Source: Astragalus membranaceus (lineage: Eukaryota > Streptophyta > Magnoliopsida > Fabales > Fabaceae). Taken from it: 64,000 nucleotides of DNA. A program made the position numbers and the translations under genes. Where the stretch lies: assembly GCA_039519185.1 (NCBI GenBank), contig CM076854.1, forward strand, positions 173,259,144 through 173,323,143. The letters are read 5' to 3'. Positions 32,490 to 43,265 of this stretch are shown piece by piece. The notes below the pieces were generated by a model. That model was not told the origin of the DNA, did no database searches, and saw only the letters and a program-made list of their open reading frames with translations. Numbering within the stretch: position 1 is the stretch's first letter; each line of letters opens with the position of its first letter.

Positions 32490-33909
32490 TGATAACCCAT
32501 ATTTATGAGTTATTTGTGCTTTTCTCACTTAAATCCAAGCAAGTTCTCTAGTAATTCTAGTACTTTAATATGTAAATTTGTAATTAAAACTATAGATGTA
32601 GGTTCAGAGTTGATTTCCTAAATATTGGGCATAATAGGTGCCTTTGTGAATATATTGATGTTTTGCTTGAGTGCTGCAGCGGTAGACGCTATGCAGCGGT
32701 AAGCGCTACAGCGCTATGGAGCGGTTTGCCAATTAGATATTTATGAAGCCACTTGCTGATTGATGAGTCATCACTCTGATCTTCTTCTTCTCATCCTGAC
32801 ATAGGGACTTCCAAGTGGATTCAAAAAGACACTTGGCGTTTCCTAATTAGAGCTTAAGTGATAGTTGGTGATAATTCTAATCATTGCTCTTTTTTGTAAA
32901 ACCACTTTATGGATTTGGAGATAATATCTAAGTATTATCTTCTTCTAATCATAGATATATTCATTCGTAGAGAGAGAGTACGGACGCAAGGAAAAGAGAA
33001 CTACCTTGACACTTTAGACCTCCTCCATTGTTGCTCCACTCTTAAGCTTTATTTTCTAGTTTACTTTTTATATCTCACCTACGGTTTGCTCAAGCCATAG
33101 CATCATCCATCGTGTATGACTTGGGATTGTTGGAGTACATCTTTTGTAACCATTCTTCTCTTGCTCACATACGGTAACATAATCTTTTCAGTTTATGTTG
33201 TTTTGATGAAGCTTGCTATGAGCTAAACACTTATAGTTGGATTGTTCTAGTGTTTGTAATGAACCTTGAGTAAAGTATATATAATGTTATCACGTTTGTG
33301 TTTCAATCCTTGCGTTATAATGCTTTCAAACTTGTTTTGGGATTGAACAACTAAAATAAGGGGCTTCGTAGGTACAGACATGGTTTACGAAGAGAACTCA
33401 AGGATTGATATGAATGAAAGGTCATTTAAAGACATTTAAATGACTTGTGCTTAACCCTAGACATAGGAGAGTAATAGTTCATAAGGTAAAAGCTGTAAAT
33501 TCTTCATTATACAGGGGTGAACTTATTTAGAGCCTAGATATAGGAGTCTTGTAACAAAACCCTGGCGACAGTGACTGAAAGGCACGCTTCCATACCGCTA
33601 CAGCGCTTAACGCTACAGCGTCTAACGCTATAGCGCCTTGCTCTTGGGAATTTACATAACAAGTGAGCCATCCAACTTACTCTTTAACACTTTAAACTCA
33701 CTTTATAACTTCTTGAATTTCATATTGTTTTCATAACAACTTATTATGTTCAAACTTCAAATCTTGTTATTTTTATTTTGTTTCTTTCACTAAATTGTTA
33801 ACTACTTAAACTCTTAAATTAATTCTAATCCCTGTGGGAACGATCTCTACTTATCATTGTATTACTTGTTGCGATTGTGTATACTTGCACAAACACTTTT
33901 CGCACAACA
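32490..33909 (+). repeat. gypsy-3 5' LTR
   Basis: It starts TGATAACCCATATTTATGAG and ends TTTTCGCACAACA. It is followed by the primer site AGTTTT then TGGCGCCGTTGCCGGGGATT (33910-33936). It contains two clusters of CGCTACAGCG-like motifs (32674-32730 and 33595-33637). From 32797 onwards it is nearly identical to the 3' LTR. Confidence 0.92.
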
Positions 33910-33914
33910 AGTTT

Positions 33915-33936
33915 TTGGCGCCGTTGCCGGGGATTG
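33915..33936 (+). promoter_or_regulatory. gypsy-3 primer binding site (tRNA-Asp type)
   Basis: TGGCGCCGTTGCCGGGGATT starts six bases after the 5' LTR. It is identical to the site of the LARD-like element at 16240. It is the primer site I associate with tRNA-Asp in Athila-lineage retrotransposons. Confidence 0.85.
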
Positions 33937-34033
33937 CATTTAATTTTTATTGTTTAAAGTTTTTAGCAATATTAGTGAAGATTTTACGCTGGTGTGTTGT
34001 TTCTTGATGTTACAGCGGTAGACGCTGCAGCGC

Positions 34034-35482
34034 ATGCCCAGGTCCCAACCACAAGAGTTCGAGTTGGATCCAGAGCCAGAAAGACGATTTAGGAGACTGA
34101 GACAACTTCAGAGACTAAGACAGCTTAGACCCACAATGTCTAAACACAGTGGCAGAACAAACTCAGGCAGAGGTACCACACTGGGTAGAGGCAGATCTGA
34201 TCCAGGAGGTAGAGGTAGAGGACATCAACCACCCACCCCTACATTGCATAATGATGAAGACTAGTATAGGCAACAATTCATAAATCAAGGCCCTGCTGAC
34301 ATGGTAAATGACAGGGACAGACCCATGAGGGACTATGCTGTGTTTGACCCACTAACCATGGAGACAAGCATAGCTAGGCCTACTCTTCAAACAGCTCAAT
34401 TTGAATTCAAGCCCATGATGTTCCAGATGCTCCAAACAGTAGGTCAGTTTGGTGGTTCTCCCCAAGAGGACCCATATCTACACTTAAAACAATTTTTGGA
34501 GGTTTGCAGTAACTTCATCATTCCAGGCGTAAGTGATGATGCATTTAGGTTAAAACTTTTTCCTTATTCCTTAAAGGATAGAGCAAAGGCCTGGTTAATT
34601 TCTCTATAGCCTAACTCTATCCATACTTGGAATGAAATGGCTGAGAAATTCTTAACAAAATACTTTCCACCAAGTAAGAATGCAAGAATGAGGAATGAAG
34701 TTACTGCATTCAGACAAAAAGACTCTAAAACACTGTTTGAAGCCTGGGAGAGATGGAAGGAACTGTTAAGGAGATGTCCTCATCATGGCATACCAGTAAT
34801 AATCCAAATGGAAACCTTCTACAATGGGTTGGATCCTCATAACAGACTAATGCTAGATGCTTCTTCTGTGGGTGTACTATTGAAAACCTCTTATAATGAA
34901 GCCTGTGAGTTAATAGATGACATTGCTACAAATAGCTACCAATGGCCCACTGAAAGGTTAGCTCTGCAAAATAAGGTGACTGGAGTGCATGAGATAAGTG
35001 AAGTTTCTGCTCTGTCTGCCCAGGTTGCCTCTCTCACCAACATGATAAAAGCCATGAACACTTTAAAGGCTGTAGCGGTTACCGCTACAGCGCCAGTTGA
35101 ACCAACTGTAGTAGCCATTGAGTAAGCCTCTCCAGGCTCAACAAGCTGTGTATATTGTGGAGGTGAGCATCTTTATGAAGAATGTCCAGGTAATCCTGTC
35201 TCTGTAAATTACGTGGGTTTCAACAAGAACGATAACCCCTACTCGAATACTTATAATCCTGGTTGGAAGAATCACCCCAACTTCAGATGGGGAGCCAACA
35301 CTGCTACAACACCAATTTACAGTGCTCCAGCTAATCCACCAGGATTTCCTACTCAAAACTATCAAAGGCAGAATGCCCCTGTTATTGATAATTCCATGGA
35401 AGGTTTGTTAAAAGGCTTCATGAGCGACTGTAAGACAACTCTGAAAACTCATGAAGCTTCCATTAAAAACCTGGAGATATAA
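34034..35482 (+). pseudogene. gag: gypsy-3 gag, with four in-frame stops
   Basis: A single reading frame (ATG 34034) runs through gag into pol but is broken by stops at 34262 (TAG), 34607 (TAG), 35123 (TAA) and 35480 (TAA). The N-terminus is Arg/Gln-rich with a GRGRG-type basic stretch. The Retrotrans_gag capsid domain spans the second and third segments (YLHLKQFLEVCSNF, RLKLFPYSLKDRAKAWL, WNEMAEKFLTKYFPPSK, WERWKELLRRCPHHG). A zinc knuckle follows at about 35147-35190 (CVYCGGEHLYEEC). A CGCTACAGCG-type motif abuts the ATG (34011-34033). Another is translated inside gag as AVAVTATAPVE (about 35068-35101), next to a linker after the capsid domain. Confidence 0.9.
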
Positions 35483-36730
35483 ATGGGGCAAATAGCTAAT
35501 GTTCTTACCCAAAGAGCAAGTGGATCATTGTCATCCACTACTGAAGCTTCAACTTCTAATACTCAAGGGAAGAATCATGTCAAAGCTATATCTCTAAGGA
35601 GTGGAAAAGATTTGCAAGGGTCATCACTTGTTTCAGGTGATGAAAAAAATACAAAATCTGATAAAGGAATACTAGGAGTAGGAACTGCCAGACCTACATC
35701 AGTGACTCTGCAATTAGCTGACAGAACACTTGCTTATCCAGAAGGAATACTAGAAGATGTCCTAATAAAGGTAGATAAATTTGTATTCCCTGTGGACTTT
35801 GTGATTCTGGATTTTGAAGCAGACAAAGAAGTGCCTCTAATATTGGGAAGGCCATTTCTAGCTACTGGAAGAACACTAATAGATGTGCAAAGAGGAGAAT
35901 TGACCATGAGAGTCAATGACCAAGAAGTCAGATTTAATGTCCTTAATGCCATGAAGTTTCCAGACCCCAGTGCTGAAGAATGCTCATTTGTGGTCTCTCT
36001 AGACCAAGTGGTTCAAAAACATTTTCAGAAAAGCACTGATCACTTGGAACAGCTGCTAAACAACAGTGAAGATTCAGGTTCTGGTGCAGAAACTACAGAA
36101 GAAGTGGAACTAACAGTAAAAGAAGTTTGGGCCAGAAAGTATGAATCTCTTGAGCAAGAAAATTCTGACATAAGAGAGAATCTGCCTTCCATTGAACAAC
36201 CACCTACCCTAGAACTGAAGGAGTTACCTACCCACCTCAAATATGCTTATTTGGGGGAAGACAGAACCTTACCAGTTATAATAGCTTCTAATCTATCAGA
36301 TGAGCAGGAACAGGATCTGATCGGTACACTGCAAAGACATAAAAGAGCAATTGGGTGGCAAATGTCTGGTATTCAATGTATATGCCCCACCATCTGCATG
36401 CACAGAATTGTGTTAGAAGAAAACTCCAAGAACTGCATTGAAGGGCAGAGGAGATTAAACCCCATCATAAAAGAGGTGGTGAAGAAAGAGATTATCAAAT
36501 GGTTGGATGCAGGTATTGTTTACCCTATCTCTGACAGTGCATGGGTCAGTCCTGTGGAGTGTGTCCCAAAGAAAGGAGGGGTAACAGTAATCACTAATGA
36601 AATGAATGAACTGCTGTCAACCAGAACAGTAACAGGATGGAGGATTTGCATGGATTATAGGAGGTTAAACAAGGCTACAAGGAAAGATCATTTCCCCTAC
36701 CTTTCATTGACCAGATGCTGGACAGGTTAG
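35483..36730 (+). pseudogene. pol: gypsy-3 protease remnant and start of reverse transcriptase
   Basis: The frame continues that of gag. The first about 60 residues are gag-pol linker (KNHVKAISLRSGKDLQ). Then the sequence enters the second half of the aspartic protease (PTSVTLQLADRTLAYPEGI ... FPVDFVILDFEADKEVPLIL, then GRPFLATGRTLIDV). The first half, with the catalytic D-x-G-A-S motif, is absent, so the protease cannot work. The reverse transcriptase begins at about residue 330 (IIKWLDAGIVYPISDSAWVS, PVECVPKKGG, RICMDYRRLNKATRKDHFP). A frameshift near 36700 moves on to the next frame. Confidence 0.9.
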
Positions 36731-37269
36731 CTGGGAAAGAATTCTATTGCTTTCTAGATGGTTATTCTGGTTATAACCAGATAGCAATAGTCCCTGAAGA
36801 CCAGCAAAAGACAACATTCACATGTCCATATGGCACCTTTGCATTTAGAAGGATGCCATCTGGTCTGTGCAATGCACCTATCACCTTCCAGAGATGTATG
36901 ATTGGAATCTTCTCAGACTTCATTGAAAGATCCATGGAGGTAATCATGGATGACTTCTCTGTGTTTGGGGAAACATTCCATCTATGCTTGTCCAACTTGG
37001 AAGAAATTCTAATAAGGTGTGAGGAGACTAACCTAGTACTGAATTGGGAAAAATGTCATTTCATGGTACAAGAGGGTATTGTCTTGGGGCACGGAATCTC
37101 CAAGAAGGGGCTGGAAGTGGACAGAGCAAAGATAGAAGTCATTGAAAGGCTACCACCTCCAACAAACATCAAAGGCATCAGAAGTTTTTTGGGACATGCT
37201 GGATTCTATAGGAGGTCCATAAAAGATTTTTCAAAAATCTCCAAGACTCTGCCAACTGTTGCAGCATGA
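36715..37269 (+). pseudogene. pol: gypsy-3 reverse transcriptase, middle and end
   Basis: In the frame after the shift, the palm domain shows FLDGYSGYNQIAIVPEDQQK, TTFTCPYGTFAFRRMPSGLC, NAPITFQRCM and VIMDDFSVFG, the catalytic Asp-Asp pair in the usual Athila form. The thumb and connection follow (VLGHGISKKGLEVDRAKIE, GIRSFLGHAGFYRRSIKDFS). A second frameshift near 37255 returns to the gag frame for RNase H. Confidence 0.92.
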
Positions 37270-38245
37270 TATCCCTTTCATATTTGATGAAGATTGTATG
37301 CAAGCCTTCAAGAAACTGAAGAAAGCTTTAATAACTGCACCAGTTATTGTAGCTCCTGACTGGAGTAAGCCTTTTGAGCTTATGTGTGATGCAAGCGACT
37401 TTGCCAATGGAGCTGTATTGGGGCAAAGGTATGATAAAAATTTTCATTCAATTTATTATGCTAGTAGAACACTAATAAAAGCTCAATTGAATTACACAGC
37501 CACAGAAAAAGAACTTTTGGCTGTTTTCTTTGCATTTGACAAGTTTAGATCATACTTGGTGGGTACTAAAGTGATTGTCTTCACAGACCACAATGCCATC
37601 AAGTATCTGATCACTAAAAGAGATGCAAAGCCAAGGCTTATTAGATGGGTTCACCTACTCCAAGAATTTGATTTAGAAATTCGTGATAAAAAAGGAGTGG
37701 AGAACCAAGTTGCTGATCATTTATCCAGAATAAAAAGAGAAAATGCAGGTACAGCAAAAGGAGAAATCAAGGAACACTTCCCAGATGAGAAGTTGTTGCC
37801 AATAACTACTGAGGTAACAACCGCTGTAGCGGTTTGCGCTATCACGCTAGACGCTGCAGCACCTGAACCCTCAACACCATGGTATGCTGACATTGTAAAT
37901 TTTCTGGTTAGCAAAGTGGTACCTGTTGAGATGAATTATCAGCAAAAGAGAAGGTTCTTCCACACAGTAAAGCAATATTATTGGGATGAACCTTTTCTCT
38001 ATAAAAAGTGCCGAGACCAATTAATGAGGAGATGCCTGGCAGAGGAGGAGCAAGACCAAGTGCTACAACACTGCCATGCTGCGCCATGTGGTGGGCATTT
38101 TGGTGGGATCAGAACAGCTGCAAATGTATTGCAATCAGGTTATTACTGGCCTACACTGTTTAAAAATGCTCAGGACTTGGTGAAAAGATGTGACAGATGC
38201 CAGAGAACAAGGAATATATCAAATAAACATGAGATATGCCATTGA
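37259..38245 (+). pseudogene. pol: gypsy-3 RNase H and integrase zinc finger
   Basis: RNase H is at about residues 25-165: FELMCDASDFANGAVLGQ with the first catalytic Asp, ATEKELLAVFFAFDKFRSYL with Glu, VFTDHNAIKYL with Asp, and the end NQVADHLSRI. A linker follows containing AVAVCAITLDAAAP, a translated CGCTACAGCG-type cluster (37820-37861), just before PWYADIVNFLVSKVVP. The outer Athila element has the same PWYAD block without this insert (21.0 kb). Next is the H2C2 integrase finger (HCHAAPCGGHFGGIRT ... CDRCQRTRNIS). A frameshift at about 38235 leads to the core. Confidence 0.92.
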
Positions 38246-39188
38246 CAAACATCCTGGAAATAGAACTCTTTGATGTTTGGGGAATGAATTTCATGAGACC
38301 TTTCCCTCCATCTCATGGAAATCTTTATATCTTAGTAGCTGTGGATTATGTTTCAAAGTGGGTAGAGGTTTTTGCTCTACCCAACAATGATGCTAAATCC
38401 GTAAGCAAATTTTTGTTAAAAAATATATTTACCAGATTTGGAACTCCTAGAGCCATTATTAGTGATGAGAGATCTCATTTTTGCAACAAATTAATTGAGA
38501 CCCTCTTGGCTAAATATGGAGTCAAACACAAAATTGCCACTGCTTACCATCCACAAACAAGTGGTTAAATTGAGTTATCCAACAGAGAAATCAAGAGGAT
38601 ACTTCAGAAAATGGTAGGGCCTACAAGAAAAGAATGGTCAATGCACTTAGATGATGCCTTGTGGGCCTATAGGACAGCTTTCAAAACACCCTTAAGGATG
38701 TCTCCCTACACGCTTGTCTAAGGAAAAGCTTGTCACTTGCCTAAGGAAAAGCTTGTCACTTGCCTATTGAGCTACAATATAAAGCCCATTGGGCCTTGAA
38801 AAAGCTCAACTTTGACTACAATGGAGCAGGAGGTGCTAGAATGTTGCAATTGCATGAACTAGAAGAAATTAGGCATTTTGCCTACGAAAATGCAGCAATC
38901 TACAAGGAAAAGACCAAGGTATGGTATGACCAAAAGCTGCAAAGAAGAGAGCTGGTGGAAGGAGGGCAGGTATTGTTATTCAACTCATGATTAAGATTAT
39001 TTCCAGGGAAGTTGAAGTCAAGATGGTCAGGCCCATTCAAGTTAATGAAAATATACAGCCATGGTGCAGTGGACCTCTATGATGAAGTAACCAACACCAC
39101 CTTCAAGGTAAATGGTCAAAGAGTCAAACAATACCTTGGTAAGGATGTGGTAAGAAGTAAAACCACAATTGAATTAAAAGACCTCTAA
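38236..39188 (+). pseudogene. pol: gypsy-3 integrase core and C-terminal part, with stops and a 23-bp duplication
   Basis: The DDE core is recognisable: ELFDVWGMNF with the first Asp, IISDERSHFCNKL with the second (the usual Gly-Gly is changed to Glu-Arg), and the Glu in IELSNREIKR. A TAA (38566) precedes the last motif where the outer element has Gln. Next come a stop near 38719 and a 23-bp tandem duplication (38718-38740 and 38741-38763, CTAAGGAAAAGCTTGTCACT ...) that shifts the frame. The end has HELEEIRHFAYENAAIYKEK, VLLFNS, a TGA at 38988 where the outer element has Arg, then LFPGKLKSRW. It finishes near 39188. Confidence 0.9.
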
Positions 39189-39708
39189 TAAGAGAGGAAG
39201 TCTGGCTGAAGACTTTTAAAGCAAGTGCTCCTGGGAGGCAGCCCAAAGTTTTAAAACTAACCCATTTTGTGTTTGTAATTTAAATTTTATGCAGGTATAA
39301 GTATGAGGAGTTTGGAAGATAACATTTGGCGCTATAGCGCATGCTGTGTTTAAAGCGCTATAGCGGTTGCTGCTGGGTACAAATAAAAAAGTCAAATTTT
39401 GAAAACTGGGAAACAAAGTAGGGGTGACGTGGCATTTGGCAACCTTATCTCAACTGCTTTCTGCTCAGACCAGTCACTTCAAGCACGTTCCCTTCTCTCT
39501 CTCCCTCCATCATAACACTTGCAACGGTCACATCTTCCACGTTTTCCCAATCTCACTTCCCACACACATTTTCTTTCTTAAATTAAAACCTCCACTTCTT
39601 CACCGTTTCACCCACCATCTGTAACCTTCTTCTTCCTCTTTCCCAAACAGAGAACGAATAAACCCATAACCTTCATACGTTTTACTACGTTTTCAAAGAT
39701 AGAAAAAA
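39189..39708 (+). other. gypsy-3 spacer between pol and ORF3
   Basis: Non-coding. It opens with the conserved post-pol block AAGCAAGTGCTCCTGGGAGG. A perfect palindrome GCGCTATAGCGC with further units lies at 39328-39372. A pyrimidine-rich leader (39440-39700) precedes ORF3. I see no gene on either strand. Confidence 0.65.
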
Positions 39709-41428
39709 ATGACCAAGAAGCAAGTAGCCCTAAAGAAGTCTGGGAAAGAAGCAAACGCTGAAGCAGAATCATCCAAAACTGAAATGACTAACATGGATCC
39801 CCAGAAATTCTGGAAAATGGAATTCATTGCAGAAAGAGGATTCAAAACTGATAAAGCATCAGGCGCTTTCACGGCAACCGTGGCAGCGCTGGGTTGGGAG
39901 CATTTCACCAAGCATCGCAAACAATACCTGGTGTCGTTGGTCAGAGAGTTCTATGCAGGAATTGAAGAACCCAAGGATGGAAAGCCCCAAGCCTATTCTA
40001 CGGTTAGGGGCGAAATTGTTAACTTCAATGCAAGATCAATAAATGACATTTTCCGTCTGGGTTACCATGGAAAAGCGTTAGAAAGCAAAGTCAAAACCTG
40101 GGGAAAAGCAGAAATGGAAGGAGTAAGAGAGAGGATATGTGTTGAAGGAGCTACATGGCACAAATTTGGGAGTGAATTCAAGTTGAAGAAGGCATACTTG
40201 TGTGAAGAGGCAAACATGTGGTGCAGCTTTATCAAGCACTCCTTGTTGCCTACTTCTCACACCACTTTTGTGGAGAAGGAAAGGCTGATCGTAATAGATG
40301 CTATCATGGCAGGGGAGCAAATTGATGTAGGAACGCCGATTTCAGGAGAAATAGAGAAGTGCAGAGTAAAGAAGGGAGGTAATATTTACTTTCCATGCCT
40401 AATCACTGAGCTATGCATTAATGCAGATGTAAAGGTTGAGGCCAAAGAAGAAAGGAGGTCCCCATTTGGAGATTTCCCCACTGCGTTCAAGCCAAAGCAG
40501 AAGTCTGCCGCTACAACATCAGGTGATGCTGTGACGCTACAGCGCCTGGCGCTGCAGCAGCAGTCTCTTTGTCGCTTCGTAAAGGAAAAGTTTGAATGGG
40601 AGAAGGTCATGTATGCTCAAATATCAAAGGGCAAAGCCACTATACAACCACCTGAATTTCCTGAATGGCTAATTGACGAAGAGCCATCCAAAAAGGTGGA
40701 GGAAGAAAAGAAGAAAAAAGTGGGAAGCCCAGCAAAGAAGAAAAGGCAGAGCCCTGCTAAAAAGTATAAGAAGGTGATTCTGGAAGAAGAAGAAAGCCTA
40801 GGATCTGAAGAGATGGAAGATATCAGTGAGGAGGATGAAGAAGAAACAAATGCAGTAATGAGGGAAATAGTGAGTGATGAAGAGGAGGATTCATCTGAGG
40901 AAGAAATTGAGAGTGAAGAGGAGGAAGAAATACAGTGTGACCCAACCCCTAGCCCAAAAACACCCCAGAAATCCCCAACAAAAACTTCAACACCACCACC
41001 AAACCCCACCGCCAGCCTTGAACCACCCAAATCACCCATCAACCCCACAGCAAAAGAACCCCAGCAAGAAGAACCAGAACCACAAGCACCAAATGAAGAG
41101 CAAGTTATTGAGCAACCACAGCAACCAACAAGAAGAGGTGCCAGATAGCGCTGTAGCGACTGATGCTACAGCGTCTATAGCCAAGTCCCCACAGAGAGAT
41201 GTATCTGAGGACCTTACTACTGATCATACTGCAAAAAGAGAAGCAGCTGAAAAATTGGCTGAAATGGCAGCCAATAAAAAAACAGAGGATCCTAAGACCA
41301 TGGCTACAGCGGCTACCGCTGTAGCGGCAGAAAAGAAGCCCCCACAGCCCCTCAAGAAAAAAAGCCCACAAAAGCAGGCCCTGCCCCTTCAAGAGCAAGT
41401 AAGAGGCTCAAGAAGGAGTAGCAGGTAA
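39709..41428 (+). CDS. gypsy-3 ORF3 (env-position, Transposase_32-like)
   Basis: The frame 39709-41148 gives 479 residues. It has a basic N-terminus and then a globular region of about 200 residues with FKTDKASGAFTATVAALGWE, REFYAGIEEPKDGKPQAYST, VRGEIVNFNARSINDIFRLG and AYLCEEANMWCSFIKHSLLP. This is the plan of the putative plant transposon protein family (Transposase_32). Then come long Lys/Glu-rich and Pro-rich low-complexity stretches. A frame change near 41100-41148 probably truncates it, because a long Ala/Lys-rich frame (to 41428, ending RGSRRSSR) continues directly and contains two more translated CGCTACAGCG-type clusters (41145-41182, 41302-41330). A third lies at 40508-40563 (AVTLQRLALQQQ). 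No signal peptide or membrane segment is evident, so an envelope role is not supported by this sequence. Confidence 0.75.
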
Positions 41429-42161
41429 GCATGTTTAAAAAAAACATGTTTTGCTGTTTAAGCCTTGTGTTCTGTTATTCCTTTTGTATTTTGTTGGTTT
41501 GTTTTAATCTACTCTCCCTTTAGAATGCATGAAGCAGTGGGGACACTGCTTGGTCTTAAGTATGGGGGAGGACCTTATGTTCATGTATGTTAATGCATGT
41601 TATGCTTTTGAATGACAATAGTATGTTATATTTAAATAAAAGACATGATTAGTTGCACTTTTTAAATCTTTTAGCAATAAAATTTAAACTTGTGTGGCCA
41701 ATTTTAAATGATGATTATTTGTTTTTGAGTAAAGTAGCCATGTATGAACAATGAATGGTTTATTGCCGCTTTTACACAAAACTCTAAGCTTAGCAAAGAA
41801 CCCAGTTAGCTAGGGATAATCTAATGCTTAAGTTAGTCCTGGTTAACTTAAGTTTGGTCAAGTTTTGATTAAAAATGGAGAGTAGTTTTTAAGCTAAGTT
41901 TGGGGGTGCATCGGTTGTATTAAGGCTAGGCATAAAGAGTATAAATTGGTCAGTGCAAAAAGAGCTAAAAAAAGTACAATTGGTTGTATAAAAAGTTGCA
42001 ATTGCCCAGAACAAACACTGAACTGTTCCAAGAATTGCATAAAAAGAGAAAGATATGCAAATAAAGAGTTCAGTAAAATTCATTCAAAAGCAGTGCTACA
42101 GCGTTTACCGCTACAACGTTTAGAAAGCACCAAAACAAAGCTCAATGTGCTGACCAATAAT
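41429..42161 (+). other. gypsy-3 3' non-coding region
   Basis: Between ORF3 and the shortened 3' LTR. It has purine-rich blocks (TATGGGGGAGGACC at 41562, AAGTTTGGGGGTGCATCGG at 41899) and a CGCTACAGCG-type cluster at 42093-42121. It joins the 3' LTR at 42162 without the normal LTR start or the adjacent polypurine tract. Confidence 0.7.
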
Positions 42162-43260
42162 CTGACATAGGGACTTCCAAGTGGATTCAAAAAGACACTT
42201 GGCGTTTCCTAATTGGAGCTTAAGTGATAGTTGGTGATAATTCTAATCATTGCTCTTTTTTGTAAAGCCACTTTATGGATTCGGAGATAATATCTAAGTA
42301 TTATCTTCTTCTAATCATAGATATATTCATTCGTAGAGAGAGAGTACGGACGCAAGGAAAAGAGAACTACCTTGACACTTTAGACCTCCTCCATTGTTGC
42401 TCCACTCTTAAGCTTTATTTTCTAGTTTACTTTGTATATCTCACCTACGGTTTGCTCAAGCCATAGCATCATCCATCGTGTATGACTTGGGATTGTTGGA
42501 GTGCATCTTTTGTAACCATTCTTCTCTTGCTCACATACGGTAACATAATCTTTTCAGTTTATGTTGTTTTGATGAAGCTTGCTATAAGCTAAACACTTGT
42601 AATTGGATTGTTCTAGTGTTTGTAATGAACCTTGAGTAAAGTATATATAATGTTATGACGTTTGTGTTTCAATCCTTGCGTTATAATGCTTTCAAACTTG
42701 TTTTGGGATTGATCAACTAAAATAAGGGGCTTCGTAGGTACAGACATGGTTTACGAAGAGAACTCAATGATTGATATGAATGAAACGTCATTTAAAGACA
42801 TTTAAATGACTTGTGCTTAACCCTAGACATAGGAGAGTAATAGTTCATAAGGTAAAAGTTGTAAGTTCTTCATTATACAGGGGTGAACTTATTTAGAGCC
42901 TAGACATAGGAGTCTTGTAACAAAACCCTGGCGACAGTGACTGAAAGGCACGCTTCCATACCGCTACAGCGTCTAACGCTACAGCGCCTTGCTCTTGGGA
43001 ATTTACATAACAAGTGAGCCATCCAACTTACTCTTTAACACTTTAAACTCACTTTATAACTTCTTGAATTTCATACTGTTTTCATAACAACTTATTATGT
43101 TCACACTTCAAATCTTGTTATTTTTATTTTGTTTCTTTCACTAAATTGTTAACTACTTAAACTCTTAAATTAATTCCAATCCCTGTGGGAACGATCTCTA
43201 CTTATCATTGTATTACTTGTTGCGATTGTGTATACTTGCACAAATACTTTTCGCACAACA
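42162..43260 (+). repeat. gypsy-3 3' LTR, lacking its first 307 bp
   Basis: It matches 32797-33909 of the 5' LTR almost completely, ending TTTTCGCACAACA and followed by the target copy GCCAA. The missing part corresponds to 32490-32796. Its motif cluster at 42960-42988 has two CGCTACAGCG-type units where the 5' LTR has three. Confidence 0.92.
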
Positions 43261-43265
43261 GCCAA

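Larger units (their letters stand above)
32490..43260 (+). mobile_element. Athila-type Ty3/gypsy element (gypsy-3)
   Basis: The element is 10,771 bp, bounded by a perfect 5-bp target duplication GCCAA (32485-32489 and 43261-43265). It has a 1420-bp 5' LTR, a tRNA-Asp-type primer site, gag, a defective protease, reverse transcriptase, RNase H, integrase, a long ORF3 in the env position and a 3' LTR lacking its first 307 bp. The gene order and primer site place it in the Athila lineage. The coding regions carry several stops and frameshifts, so it is not autonomous. GC-rich near-palindromes of type CGCTACAGCG recur through the whole element. Confidence 0.95.

Noticed and set aside
39709..41148. 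ORF3 of gypsy-3 as a retroviral-type envelope gene
   Set aside because: It has the env position only. I see no signal peptide, transmembrane helix or surface/transmembrane processing site. The core resembles the Transposase_32 family.
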